From: Schlesneria paludicola DSM 18645
GTDB taxonomy: Bacteria; Planctomycetota; Planctomycetia; Planctomycetales; Planctomycetaceae
Assembly (NCBI RefSeq): GCF_000255655.1
Contig: NZ_JH636435.1
Location: 684,209-748,208 of the forward strand
DNA: 64,000 nt
Direction: 5' to 3'
This document shows positions 1 to 9,083 of this stretch, piece after piece. The translations under genes and the position numbers were made by a program. A model generated the notes under the pieces. It was not told the origin of the DNA, did not search any database, and was given only the letters and a program-made list of their open reading frames with translations. How positions within the stretch are numbered: position 1 is the stretch's first letter; each line of letters begins with the position of its first letter.

Positions 1-466
1 ATTGAAGCGCAGGTTGCAGCACAGGATCATTGGGCATCCGCGGAGAGATCGGCGATGAAACAGCAATGCGTCGTGACTTGACGGGAACGTACGCGGGCCA
101 GTTGGCGCCCTCTTGTACCCAGTGCTCAAAATCATGCACCACTTCTGCCGACAAGGGGGCCGCCGGCGGCATGACGAAGCTTTCGTCAGTACGGCGAATG
201 GCCAGAATGAGCGGACTTGCCTCCACGTTTCCAGGACGGATTGCCGGGCCAGAATCACCGCCTTTCAACAGCGATTCACGCGAATCAACTCGCAAGCCGC
301 CTTTGACCTGATCTCGCCCATGACACTCAAAGCAGCGTTCAATCAGAACGGGGCGGATCTTCGTTTCGAAAAACAACTCACCGGCATCCGCCCCCCACAG
401 GCTGTCCGTCGTCAGGATTACGAACGTCCAACTGAGTGCGAATGCAACAAGATCGCGTCGTATCAT
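1..466 (-). CDS. PSCyt1 (planctomycete cytochrome C) domain protein, N-terminal part, cut by window edge
   Basis: The reverse strand is open from an ATG at 466 to the window edge, giving 155 residues. The product starts with a signal peptide (MIRRDLVAFALSWTFVILTT), followed by a PSCyt1-type block. It contains FFETKIRPVLIERCFECHG, whose CFECH is a CxxCH haem-binding motif, then KGGLRVDSRESLLKGGDSG and VMPPAAPLSAE. In planctomycetes this block normally heads large secreted proteins that continue with DUF1549 and DUF1553 and are often paired with a DUF1501 gene; that continuation lies outside the window. The frame is unbroken. The molecular role of the family is not established. Confidence 0.88.
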   Translation of the reverse strand, partial: MIRRDLVAFALSWTFVILTTDSLWGADAGELFFETKIRPVLIERCFECHGRDQVKGGLRVDSRESLLKGGDSGPAIRPGNVEASPLILAIRRTDESFVMPPAAPLSAEVVHDFEHWVQEGANWPAYVPVKSRRIAVSSPISPRMPNDPVLQPALQ

Positions 467-546
467 GCTGGGGCCCCGCTCCTATCACATGTCCTAATCT
501 GCATATGATAGCGGCCGCCCAAACTCAATTTGAAGGTCGAACGCCT

Positions 547-2565
547 CTATTGCGGGGATTTTGCTGAGATCCCCCACGACTCGTCGAAGTAACCCGCCTT
601 TACGACGTTGTCATCCCAGCCACGATCGAATGACTGTGTTGAATCAAGTTTCAAGACGGCCCAGTCACCCCAGCGCGGAAACAGCAAATAGTTGAACTTG
701 GCGAGATCCGACTCTCGAAAGGTGTGCCCGCTGTTAAGCACGACATAGCGATTGTCGGCTCCCGGCAATGGATTGGGCGCAATCAATGCCGGCAGGTGGT
801 CGGACGCGGGATATGTCATCCCGGCGAACTGAAGTGACTCGCGAGTCCACTTCAAGGGAAGGTCTGATAGCACCCGGGTGATCAGCGAGTTGCTGCCAGG
901 GTCACCAAACAGAATCAGGTTTTTTGATTCCCAGTCCTCGGCGGTGACATCGATATCATTTTTGATGGGTAGCTCACCACGGAAGTAGTGATGCCACTCA
1001 TCCGCGAAACGTTTTAGACTGGCATCGGCATACGAACCGGCCGCTTGATTCCACGCCTGTCCAGTTCCGCGTACGCACAGAAACGGGGTGGCAAAGGCGT
1101 CGTCGATCGGCCCCTGAACGCCGGGCCGCTTGACGGTCCGTGACAATGGAGACTCGTCCCACTGCCATCGTCCATCACGAGAGGCGATGACCATGGATTG
1201 CGGTTGATTTGACGGAAGCAGTTTCACCGGGAGTTCTATTCCGCCGATGCGGACCGACTTGGGGAATGCGGGAAGCTTCGCTACATCAATGGCGAATTTC
1301 GAGATATTCAGCGGTTCATCAATGATCAACACGTCATTTTCCATTCGCGCCGAAAATTCAGCGCGGGCATAGTGCTGTTTAAGACCGAGTATCTGTAGCC
1401 AATGACAGCGGCCGTACTTCAGCGTCCAGGTGACGAAACGAAGTTTCCCACGAGCCTGATACCCCACGGCCGCATGTTCGGCGATTTGACGCAGTTGCTC
1501 CGTCTGTGTGACGGGGTCGATGACATGTCCGGTGTCGGGTGAAATTAAATTTGTCATCGTTAAACCCTCACGCGCCATCGCTTCATGCATGATCACGTGG
1601 GCCTGAAAGAACACATCTTTTCCGCCGATGCAGGCAATCGCAGGGACAACACCTGCGTTGGCGGCGTAATCGACGGAATCAAGCATGTGCAGACCTTGCT
1701 CTTGATGTTCAGGCAGCGGACCGACGACGACGAAACCGGGTATGGGCGTCTGCGAGAATTTGTGCGTATCCACATAGCCGCAATACGGGCCCAGGGCGAT
1801 GAAGCGATCGGGGTGCTTCAGCCCGAGATGCCATGTCCCCGATGCCCCCATCGACATGCCGCGCAGCACAATTCGGGTACGGTCAATCTGATATCGGCGA
1901 CAGACATCTTCGATCGCTTCGAACACATCGGTCTCACCCGACCAGCGGTAACAGTTTTCCACACGTCCCAAAGGATGCAGTTCAATAAACGGTTGATCGG
2001 GAGGTGATGCGGTCTCGTCATCCCCCTCGTCGAACCGAGCGATGAATCGCAATTCGCTGATGCCAACCGGCCGCGAGCTACCGTGCAGGACCACATCCAG
2101 CCGGATTGGCGTCTTTCCATCGTACGATTTCGGAACGACAACGCCGTACGGCTGAACCGATCCATCAACGACCGAACGGTACCCCAACGCGATCTTGCCG
2201 TGTCGTATCGTCCAAGGATGTCGTCCCTGGTTGATTGCATCCAGACGCTGCTGACCGCGGCGAACGGCTCGTTCCATCTGTTCCACGTCTGCCGCGGTAA
2301 AGTCACGGTCATAGCGTAAAGCCCAGTCCAACCCCTTAGAAAAGATCGCAGCGTCGCTCCACTCGCTCGAGGACTGCTTGGACAGCGGTTCTAAGTGGGA
2401 CCGCTGTTCTTTTGCTTTTCGTTCCAGTGCCACCCGTTGCGCATCGGTCAATGGAGCAGGGGCCTGGGCCATCGCCGAGGCGCGGGACCAGATGAGTGAG
2501 GCGCACAACATCACCAGAAAGAATCGCAGTCGCGTCACAGTCAGACCTTCGTCAGAGGTTTTCAT
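547..2565 (-). CDS. Secreted alpha/beta-hydrolase (prolyl oligopeptidase/esterase-like)
   Basis: The protein has 672 residues. A signal peptide covers about residues 10-34 (hydrophobic FFLVMLCASLIW, then ASAMAQA). The hydrolase core shows the VVLHGSS oxyanion strand near 158-164, the nucleophile elbow GMSMGAS with Ser238 at about 236-242, a plausible acid at Asp317 in GGKDVFF, and His347 in DTGHVID. This fits S9-like peptidases or esterases; the substrate cannot be read from sequence. About 300 residues follow the hydrolase core and resemble no domain I can name. The gene lies between the PSCyt1 gene and the glycosyltransferase gene on the same strand. The start could be a few codons later, but the signal peptide is kept either way. 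Confidence 0.82.
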   Translation of the reverse strand: MKTSDEGLTVTRLRFFLVMLCASLIWSRASAMAQAPAPLTDAQRVALERKAKEQRSHLEPLSKQSSSEWSDAAIFSKGLDWALRYDRDFTAADVEQMERAVRRGQQRLDAINQGRHPWTIRHGKIALGYRSVVDGSVQPYGVVVPKSYDGKTPIRLDVVLHGSSRPVGISELRFIARFDEGDDETASPPDQPFIELHPLGRVENCYRWSGETDVFEAIEDVCRRYQIDRTRIVLRGMSMGASGTWHLGLKHPDRFIALGPYCGYVDTHKFSQTPIPGFVVVGPLPEHQEQGLHMLDSVDYAANAGVVPAIACIGGKDVFFQAHVIMHEAMAREGLTMTNLISPDTGHVIDPVTQTEQLRQIAEHAAVGYQARGKLRFVTWTLKYGRCHWLQILGLKQHYARAEFSARMENDVLIIDEPLNISKFAIDVAKLPAFPKSVRIGGIELPVKLLPSNQPQSMVIASRDGRWQWDESPLSRTVKRPGVQGPIDDAFATPFLCVRGTGQAWNQAAGSYADASLKRFADEWHHYFRGELPIKNDIDVTAEDWESKNLILFGDPGSNSLITRVLSDLPLKWTRESLQFAGMTYPASDHLPALIAPNPLPGADNRYVVLNSGHTFRESDLAKFNYLLFPRWGDWAVLKLDSTQSFDRGWDDNVVKAGYFDESWGISAKSPQ

Positions 2566-2809
2566 TTCGAATCGAGGATGTCATCACCTCGCGGCCAATA
2601 TCCGCGGTGGCATACGATGCAGTCACGGCGGCCGCGGATCAACCCTGACGAGATCTGCGCGAGTCGACGACACGGTCAAAGCATTGGGCTCAACGACATT
2701 TCGTGGCGGCGACAACGACCCCGAGACCAGGTGATCCGAGAACGGACGTATCTCGGTTCGTCTGGAAATTCATTTGTGTTCTGAAACTCTTGACGCCGTT
2801 CTCGATTGA

Positions 2810-4525
2810 TTAGAGTGCGCGTTTGACCAGATACGCCAAAAGGCGTCCTCCAACCATTGTCTTGGCGACAATCTGCGCAGACGGGTCGCCAAGAAATTCT
2901 TCGGGCAGGTCCGCCATGCGGCGAAAAACGAGGACATATTCCGTTGTGCGATCATTGGAATCGTAGCCAATGACTTTCATCCCGTGCGACCGCAGAATTG
3001 GGGATTGGCGGAGATATTCATCCGTCTGAAACTGGTGCAGGGCCGGGGCAATCGCGATCGTCGCACCTTGAGGCGCCATCTCGGTCACTTTGAACAAGAG
3101 TTCCCGCGTAACGCCTTCTCCCCAGTAGTCGACCTCGAACAGCGATCGATCAGCGGTTTGATCAAGCAGCAGGCTCAATCCATTTTCATAGACAAGATGA
3201 CACGGGGATGTACCGACCAGCGGCCAGGCGGAAACGGCGAAAAGCGAACAGCAGAGCGACGTCGCAATCCACATTCTTCCGGTGGCCTGCGCGACCAGGG
3301 ACCAGACGGATTCGGCACCGATGCCAATCAAGATCGCCCACAGCGGAAAACTCGTCAGAAACAATCGTTCGCCGTCGTAAACTGCGACCCCCGGGACCGC
3401 GAACACCACGAGTGGAAAGAGGGCACAAGCGAGAATCAGCACGATGGCGGCTTCGAAACTTTGACCATCATCTCGCTGCCGCGCTGGATCGACTGCCGCC
3501 ATACGCCCCTCAAGTCCATGCCCCTTCCTGCTCGTATTCGCTGGCCGCCACTTGCTCTTGAGCCCATTCCGAAGTGTCTGCCAGACCCCTGCGACTCCAA
3601 AAAGGTGCAACATAACCGGCACCGTCAATCCAAAAATGACAAAGGGATAATGCCAGGGAACCTCCTTGTCGGTAAACCGCTGGCCCCAATACCAGACGTA
3701 GATTGTCGCGCGGTTCGTTGCACGGCCCAGATATTCCAGACCGTGGGCCAAAGGTGCATCCCACAGATAGGGCCACAGCAAAAAGAATGTCGCGATCGCC
3801 GTGCCTCCCCAGATCATCAGTGGTCGCAGACCTCGCGCCCGCCAACGCCACAGAACCCAGCAAATCACAGGAATCGGAATCAACACCGCTTGGATCTTGG
3901 TCATCAGAGCCAGCCCCAGGATGACGCCCGCGGCGACGGCACGACGCGACGTCGGGGCCACAGGCCCATTCCACAGGTGGGCAACCACGAGCACCGACAC
4001 CGTGCATGTGAAATTCGTGATTGACTCAAGCGACGCAAGATGGGCATGACCAAACACACGCGGCATGGAAACCAGGGCCAACGCGCTGAATAGACCGGCA
4101 CGCCAACCCGCTCGCGACGTGACGAACCCGCCGACGAGGATGATCGTCAGGGCCAACGCCGTTGCCGACCCTGAACGGGCGCAAGCCGTATTCCATAACG
4201 CATCGGGTTCAAACGGTGGAAACAACCACCACGCCAGATGATGATGCATGCCTAACCACCAGCGCCCAAGTGGCGGGTGATCCGGGTTATAGCCGTTCTC
4301 GGCACGGTAGGCTTCGTACGAGGCGCCTGGAACAAGATTCAGCCAGCCCAGCACACGTGCTTGCTCGATCAAATAGACGCCCTGCTGCACATTGAAGACT
4401 TCGTCGACGGTTAACCCAGGCCCTTGAGGCATCCTGGGGTAGCTGCCGCCGGGATCAAGACGTGCCGCGATGCAGAGCCAGATCAGGCATGCCAGGACCA
4501 CAACAGGAACGTATTTGCTCATCAA
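2810..4525 (-). CDS. Glycosyltransferase family 39-like integral membrane protein
   Basis: The protein has 571 residues, with an N-terminal membrane anchor and many further hydrophobic helices. Features typical of the GT-C/GT39 (PMT/ArnT-like) class are the acidic pair Asp41-Glu42 in LTVDEVF in the first extracytoplasmic loop and the NPDHPPLGR block near 80-88. Such enzymes transfer a sugar from a polyprenyl-phosphate donor to protein or lipid on the outer face of the membrane. Acceptor and donor cannot be predicted here. The C-terminal third is a soluble periplasmic domain. The gene is transcribed divergently from the Cys-rich protein gene at 4687. Confidence 0.82.
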   Translation of the reverse strand: MMSKYVPVVVLACLIWLCIAARLDPGGSYPRMPQGPGLTVDEVFNVQQGVYLIEQARVLGWLNLVPGASYEAYRAENGYNPDHPPLGRWWLGMHHHLAWWLFPPFEPDALWNTACARSGSATALALTIILVGGFVTSRAGWRAGLFSALALVSMPRVFGHAHLASLESITNFTCTVSVLVVAHLWNGPVAPTSRRAVAAGVILGLALMTKIQAVLIPIPVICWVLWRWRARGLRPLMIWGGTAIATFFLLWPYLWDAPLAHGLEYLGRATNRATIYVWYWGQRFTDKEVPWHYPFVIFGLTVPVMLHLFGVAGVWQTLRNGLKSKWRPANTSRKGHGLEGRMAAVDPARQRDDGQSFEAAIVLILACALFPLVVFAVPGVAVYDGERLFLTSFPLWAILIGIGAESVWSLVAQATGRMWIATSLCCSLFAVSAWPLVGTSPCHLVYENGLSLLLDQTADRSLFEVDYWGEGVTRELLFKVTEMAPQGATIAIAPALHQFQTDEYLRQSPILRSHGMKVIGYDSNDRTTEYVLVFRRMADLPEEFLGDPSAQIVAKTMVGGRLLAYLVKRAL

Positions 4526-4686
4526 TGCGTAAATTCAGGTTTGAAACGGCACGTGGATTCGACTTCTCGATATCCTACGAATTCGGGATGGAAAAGTTGA
4601 CTATTTCGCTATGATATCGAGACGTGACCAGGAGAAGGATCGTACTTCTCGATTGGACTGACCTGAATTTGAGGGAGTTTTCTGAC

Positions 4687-5199
4687 ATGTCTGACGAACA
4701 ACTTCAACCTGTGTCGAACGAGGCCAATCCTGCAGACTCAAGCTGCCCAACGGGCGGACACTGTCGCCGGTCAGGTTTGATGCGAGCTGTTCTGTACACG
4801 CCGGTTGTGGTGATCCTCAGCGGTCTTGCCGCCCTCGCGATGTTCCCGGAACTGTCGCGGTATGCCACGCCGCTGGTCGGCGACTCGTCCAGCGGGAACA
4901 TTAGCTGTCCGATTTCGGCGTTGGCCAGCCGTCTGGGTTGCGGGTCATGTCCTTCGAAATCATCCGCAGACACCGTGAATGCGGTGCTCGCGAGCGCCGC
5001 CGCCAACCAGCCTTCAGGATGCTGTTCAACGTCCGCCATCGCACGATTTGGCTGTTGTGCGGGAGCGACCGCGTGTCAGGCAGAGGCATCAGAAGCGGAA
5101 GAGTCCCCCGTGACTGACGTCGCACCATCGACCGACGAAGCGCCGGCGGATGCCTTTACCGCGGCAAATGTCGATGAGGCGAACACTCCTTCAAACTGA
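4687..5199 (+). CDS. Cys-rich protein with one membrane segment, unknown function
   Basis: I use the ATG at 4687 because GAGGGAG lies about 9 nt upstream; an in-frame GTG at 4624 would add 21 residues without a comparable ribosome site. The product is 170 residues. Its N-terminus is polar with two Cys. A membrane helix follows (AVLYTPVVVILSGLAALAMF, about 34-53), then a Cys-rich domain (CGSC, GCC, CCAGATAC) and an Ala/Glu/Asp-rich acidic tail. The spaced cysteines suggest disulfides or metal binding, but I recognise no family. A strong intrinsic terminator follows 15 nt after the stop, so it is probably a single-gene unit. Confidence 0.72.
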   Translation: MSDEQLQPVSNEANPADSSCPTGGHCRRSGLMRAVLYTPVVVILSGLAALAMFPELSRYATPLVGDSSSGNISCPISALASRLGCGSCPSKSSADTVNAVLASAAANQPSGCCSTSAIARFGCCAGATACQAEASEAEESPVTDVAPSTDEAPADAFTAANVDEANTPSN

Positions 5200-5214
5200 T
5201 CGGCACGACAATCC

Positions 5215-5253
5215 AGGCTTCGCTCGCAATCACGGGCGAAGCCTTTCTTTTTT
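5215..5253 (+). terminator. Rho-independent terminator after the Cys-rich protein gene
   Basis: A perfect 9-bp stem (AGGCTTCGC at 5215-5223 pairing with GCGAAGCCT at 5236-5244) encloses a 12-nt loop. It is followed directly by TTCTTTTTT. It lies 15 nt past the stop codon at 5199. Confidence 0.9.
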
Positions 5254-5527
5254 CAGAGGTCAGCCAGATCCGTTGACTTCGAGAGAAAGTCCGTCACATT
5301 GGGGCACTTGATGATCGACGCCCTTGGCAAGTGTGGCAATTGATCACAGCCCGAAGCGAGTGTGACAGGCTTATTTTCCCGGTTCAATTGAAATCCACAG
5401 TGAATTGCTTAGGGGCAGCCTTCCCGTTGCTGGGGGAAAATGGCCATCTCCGGACCGATGAGTGGTTACGCGAGCGTGTGTCCCATTGCCGATAAGAGAC
5501 TCTTGAGGAAGCGAGCGAAGTTGAGTC

Positions 5528-6145
5528 ATGCGTCTGGGAATTTTCGGCGGAACGTTCGATCCAATTCATCTCGGCCATCTGGCTCTCGCCGAACAATGCC
5601 GGGACCAACAATCCCTAGATGAAATCTGGTTTGTTCCCGCCGCCCAGCCTCCGCACAAACTTGGTACGACGATTTCGGCGGCAAAAGCGCGATGCGAGAT
5701 GCTGGAGTTTGCGATCGCTGGCAACTCCGCGTTCCGAATCAGTTCGATCGAACTCGATCGCCAAGGTCCCTCGTATACCGTAACGACGCTGGAACAGCTC
5801 AAAACAGAAGACGACTCTCGCGAGCTCTTCTTGTTGATGGGCGCCGATTCGCTGCAATATTTCCCCTCCTGGCGTTCGCCTCAACGAATTTTGGAACTGG
5901 CAACGATTGTGGCCGTGAATCGAGGTGATCGCCCGCTGCCCGATCTGTCCGAGATGCGTCTGGCCTGTGGTGAAATCGTCGAAACGCGTGTGGTCACGGT
6001 GACGATGCCCGGAATCGATCTTTCGGCAACGGACATCCGCCAACGAGTGGCATCAAAGCGGTCGATTCGTTACTTCGTCCCTCGGTCCGTCGAAGCCTAC
6101 ATCCAAGAACATCGACTGTATGGACAATCCGAGAATTCGGTTTAG
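5528..6145 (+). CDS. nadD: Nicotinate-nucleotide adenylyltransferase
   Basis: The protein has 205 residues, the usual NadD length. It transfers AMP from ATP to nicotinate mononucleotide to give deamido-NAD in NAD synthesis. The nucleotidyltransferase signature GGTFDPIHLGH occupies residues 7-17, with the HxGH motif at His14-His17. The C-terminal block LSATDIRQR...RYFVPRSVEAYI matches the family's ISSTxIR motif. The ATG start gives the canonical MRLGIFGGTFDP N-terminus. A NAD kinase gene (nadK) lies elsewhere in the window but is not linked. Confidence 0.96.
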   Translation: MRLGIFGGTFDPIHLGHLALAEQCRDQQSLDEIWFVPAAQPPHKLGTTISAAKARCEMLEFAIAGNSAFRISSIELDRQGPSYTVTTLEQLKTEDDSRELFLLMGADSLQYFPSWRSPQRILELATIVAVNRGDRPLPDLSEMRLACGEIVETRVVTVTMPGIDLSATDIRQRVASKRSIRYFVPRSVEAYIQEHRLYGQSENSV

Positions 6146-6211
6146 CATACCGGAAATCCACACCCGCTTCAGATGAACACAGTCTTTGACTGATCAAAGA
6201 GGAGAATCACG

Positions 6212-7120
6212 ATGAGTTACGGCGATCCGCGGTACGGTTACCGGGGCAACAATGGACCTGGCTTGGGTCTGGCCGTGCGAATGATTCCGATCCTCATTGG
6301 TGTGGTCGCCATCGGTATGACGATGGCCCGCGGCTGCCAACAGGGACCGTTCGGCCGAGTCCAAATTGTGGCGATCAAGCCGGACGAAGAAGCAAAATTG
6401 GGGCTGCAGGCGTTCAAAGAAACGCTGAGCAACGCGCGGGTCGTTCGCAATGGAGCGGCAGTCGAAGCTGTTCGCACCGTCGCCAAGCGACTGATTCGCG
6501 CCACAAGCAACGAACAGTTTCGTGCGCTGATCGGAACCCCCATTCCCAAATTTGACTGGGAACTTGAAGTGGTCCAAGACAATCAGGTAAATGCGTTTTG
6601 TCTGCCTGGTGGAAAGATTGTCGTTTACACCGCGATTCTTCCAGTGGCTGAAACCGATGCCGGATTGGCGACCGTCATTGGGCACGAAATTTCCCATGCG
6701 TTGGCACATCACGGCGCCGAACGAATGGCGCAACAGCAAATGGTGCAAGTTGGCCTGTCATCCGCCGGCGCATCAATGGGAGATATGGATCCCGCGCGGC
6801 GCCAGCAACTTCTTTCCGTACTGAACGCCGGTGCCAAATTCGGAATTCTGAGCTACAGCCGCAAACATGAATCCGAAGCAGACCATATGGGTCTGTTGCT
6901 GATGGCGGCAGCTGGCTATGACCCGGAAGAGACGATCAAGTTCTGGGAACGCATGACCGCCGCCACCAGTGGCGGGCAGGCTCCCCCCGAGTTCATGTCG
7001 ACCCATCCGAATCACCAGACGCGCATCCGTGACCTGCGAGCCTGGATTCCTTCCGCGATGCCGCTCTACGAAAATAGCCCGACAAAGTCAGACACGGAAG
7101 TTCTTCCCGCAGTCCGATGA
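6212..7120 (+). CDS. M48-family zinc metalloprotease
   Basis: The protein has 302 residues. An AAAGAGGAG ribosome site precedes the ATG. The N-terminus is short and polar, followed by one hydrophobic segment (about 24-38). That segment ends in MARGC, so it may be a membrane anchor or an atypical lipobox. The peptidase domain has HEISH at 158-162 (zinc ligands His158 and His162, catalytic Glu159) and a downstream ESEAD motif at 220-224 supplying the third ligand, as in Oma1/BepA/LoiP-like M48 peptidases. The likely role is quality control of envelope proteins. It lies 66 bp after nadD and may be co-transcribed. Confidence 0.93.
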   Translation: MSYGDPRYGYRGNNGPGLGLAVRMIPILIGVVAIGMTMARGCQQGPFGRVQIVAIKPDEEAKLGLQAFKETLSNARVVRNGAAVEAVRTVAKRLIRATSNEQFRALIGTPIPKFDWELEVVQDNQVNAFCLPGGKIVVYTAILPVAETDAGLATVIGHEISHALAHHGAERMAQQQMVQVGLSSAGASMGDMDPARRQQLLSVLNAGAKFGILSYSRKHESEADHMGLLLMAAAGYDPEETIKFWERMTAATSGGQAPPEFMSTHPNHQTRIRDLRAWIPSAMPLYENSPTKSDTEVLPAVR

Positions 7121-7204
7121 CCGCGTAAAATTTTTTGAAACGACGCTTGGGGGCGACTTTTCTCAGTTCGGGCTCCCTGACTCCCAATCCCCTGTATTCT
7201 TCCT

Positions 7205-7334
7205 CGTTACCAAGCTCCCGCTTGGTAACGCCTCTTGCGATTCGATTTTCAGCCGATCACGAGAGTGATCTCGGCCCGATGCACACATTCCGGATGGGCA
7301 GGAAGCGTTCCCAAGCAGAAGGTGCTTGGGGACG
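7205..7334. repeat. Two dispersed palindromic repeats (CGTTACCAAGC type)
   Basis: A perfect 11-bp inverted repeat (CGTTACCAAGC, TCCC, GCTTGGTAACG) lies at 7205-7230. A second, imperfect member (CGTTCCCAAGC / GCTTGGGGACG) lies at 7306-7334. Both sit between the M48 and SRPBCC genes, which converge. Two more members of the same family occur at 18368-18431, so this is a dispersed element and not just a local terminator. Confidence 0.8.
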
Positions 7335-7397
7335 AGAGGAAAACAAACTTCAAAAGCGCTCGCTGGTCAACGCTTCGTCATTACCACACGCGACGCT

Positions 7398-7880
7398 TCA
7401 ATGGTGTGTGACCTCGTCCACAAGTCGGTCAAGCATCTGGAGCCAACTCGGATAGGCCCCTGTTCGTTTCGCAATCGCTTCCCGGACCGTTTGGTGTAAG
7501 GTCAGCCTCGTCTTGTCACCCCACTCGAGGAAAGACACTGTGACGGTCGTCTCCCTGGGCCATTCCGGATCCATCCCCACATCGACCGGTTCCGCCAAAT
7601 TGCCGTCCTGATCCGCAATCGACATCGAATAGACGATTCGCGTGGGTGGCTCGATCTCCAGATAGACGCCTTTGCACCAGCACTCATGCCCCTCAGGTGA
7701 CCGGATGCAGGAGTGAAACACTCCGCCCGGTCGAATCTCGAGAGTCTTGAACGTGATGGTGCAGCCATTCGGCGCGTACCAGTTGGCAAGATGCTCGCGA
7801 TCCGTCCACGCTTGAAACACGAGTTCGCGCGGGGCATCAAACACTCGTTCAATCACGACCATCCCATCATTTGAAGACAT
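7398..7880 (-). CDS. SRPBCC (AHSA1/START-like) domain protein
   Basis: The product is 160 residues from the ATG at 7880, chosen because AAAGGA lies about 9 nt upstream; an in-frame ATG at 7901 is also possible. It opens with VVIERVFDAPRELVFQAWTD, the standard opening of AHSA1-type SRPBCC proteins, and continues with NWYAPNGCT, GGVFHSC and a C-terminal amphipathic helix (SWLQMLDRLVDEV). These helix-grip proteins bind small hydrophobic ligands; no ligand can be named. In many bacteria this subfamily follows an ArsR-type repressor gene. No intact one is present here, though a possible remnant lies upstream. Confidence 0.9.
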   Translation of the reverse strand: MSSNDGMVVIERVFDAPRELVFQAWTDREHLANWYAPNGCTITFKTLEIRPGGVFHSCIRSPEGHECWCKGVYLEIEPPTRIVYSMSIADQDGNLAEPVDVGMDPEWPRETTVTVSFLEWGDKTRLTLHQTVREAIAKRTGAYPSWLQMLDRLVDEVTHH

Positions 7881-8025
7881 CCGCTGATTCCTTTTCTCCA
7901 TAACGGACCACGCGCCGGCCTATGCAATGGATGCTGCCCCAAGGCGCTCGGGGATCCGGAGCGCCGCGACGGCTTGCGTGATCCAAATCCGCAAAACGCT
8001 CGGCCGCCGTCGCACCAACACAACT

Positions 8026-8039
8026 TAACCATACGGTTA
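8026..8039 (-). promoter_or_regulatory. Inverted repeat upstream of the SRPBCC gene, possible ArsR-type operator
   Basis: On the minus strand the sequence reads TAACCGTATGGTTA: 5-bp arms TAACC/GGTTA around a 4-bp centre that includes an ATG. Operators overlapping the start codon are known for ArsR genes that precede SRPBCC genes. The ATG here opens only a short frame with no recognisable ArsR domain. Assignment as an operator is inference. Confidence 0.3.
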
Positions 8040-8353
8040 TTTATCCAAAACGTAAAATACAAAGTCAAGATGTCCGATGTCATGCATCAAAACGTCATCA
8101 GTCAAACACAGCGCGGTTCGAGCACGAGTAGAGGGCCACGCACTCGTGGCGCGTTGAAATCAAAACTCACCATCGCGGCGATTTCCGTGAAAGATCAGCA
8201 GAACCCGCCGGTAATCCACTTGAACAAGATCACGACACCTCACTGATCGGTTGAGTGGAGCAGAACAGGCCGCCTGACGACGACCACCAACCAGCCGAAC
8301 GTCTTGATCTGACAGAATTTGCTGGCGAAAGCGCCCGCATCAGGAGATTTGAA

Positions 8354-8854
8354 ATGTCGCCCCTCGTTTTCGTTCATGTCATCATCAGCCTGTTTGGAAT
8401 TGTGTCGGGCTTCGTGGTTGTTTCTGGGTTTCTCACAGGAAAGCGATCGAACGGCTGGACCGCGTTCTTTCTGACGACCACGATTGCAACGAGTCTTTCG
8501 GGATTTCTACTTCCGGCAGATCGGTTCATGCCTTCACATGCGGTTGGCATTCTGTCACTGATCACGCTCTCGCTGGCGGTGTTCGGCCGCTATCTGGAAA
8601 AGGTACGGGGCCGCTGGAATGACACCTTCGTCGTGAATTCGCTGATCTCGCAGTACTTCAACGTGTTTGTGCTCGTCACGCAGCTTTTCCAAAAAGTTCC
8701 GTCGCTGCGGGAGCTGGCCCCGACGCAATCGGAACTGCCATTCGTGGCAACACATTTGTTCGTACTCTCGGCCTTCATCGTGGTGGGGATTAAGTCGGTA
8801 CAACGATTGCGAGTGGCACGTCTTCAAGCGGTTTTGGGGATGATCACGTTCTAA
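8354..8854 (+). CDS. Small four-helix integral membrane protein, unknown function
   Basis: I use the ATG at 8354 (AGGAG 7 nt upstream). An earlier in-frame start at 8255 would add a charged leader with no ribosome site. The product is 166 residues with four hydrophobic segments: MSPLVFVHVIISLFGIVSGF, AFFLTTTIATSLSGFLL, VGILSLITLSLAVFG and HLFVLSAFIVVGI. It resembles a widespread family of uncharacterised bacterial membrane proteins that share the opening SPLVFVHV and a QLFQKVP-L-LAPTQSE block. No catalytic motif is evident. Confidence 0.82.
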   Translation: MSPLVFVHVIISLFGIVSGFVVVSGFLTGKRSNGWTAFFLTTTIATSLSGFLLPADRFMPSHAVGILSLITLSLAVFGRYLEKVRGRWNDTFVVNSLISQYFNVFVLVTQLFQKVPSLRELAPTQSELPFVATHLFVLSAFIVVGIKSVQRLRVARLQAVLGMITF

Positions 8855-9083
8855 AAGCCTGCCGAAGTGAGGGAGACCCGGACCTCGGCATTCACGATGT
8901 CATGGTGTTTTTAAAACTCGTCGGAGCCAGTCCCCGTTACTTCAACAGTGTGTTAAACAAGTCCCTCGGCACTGCGGAACAACGATCGCCAGCCCGACAT
9001 CGATCTTCGATCATGTAGGACTGGCGATCATAGGTATACAGGCCGTTCCCTTCTGACTCCCAGAACAGCTCGATTCTTCGAGG

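Noticed and set aside
2984-4024. 346-codon open frame on the plus strand
   Set aside because: It is antisense to the GT39-like gene; the translation is Arg/Pro/Gln-rich with no domain.
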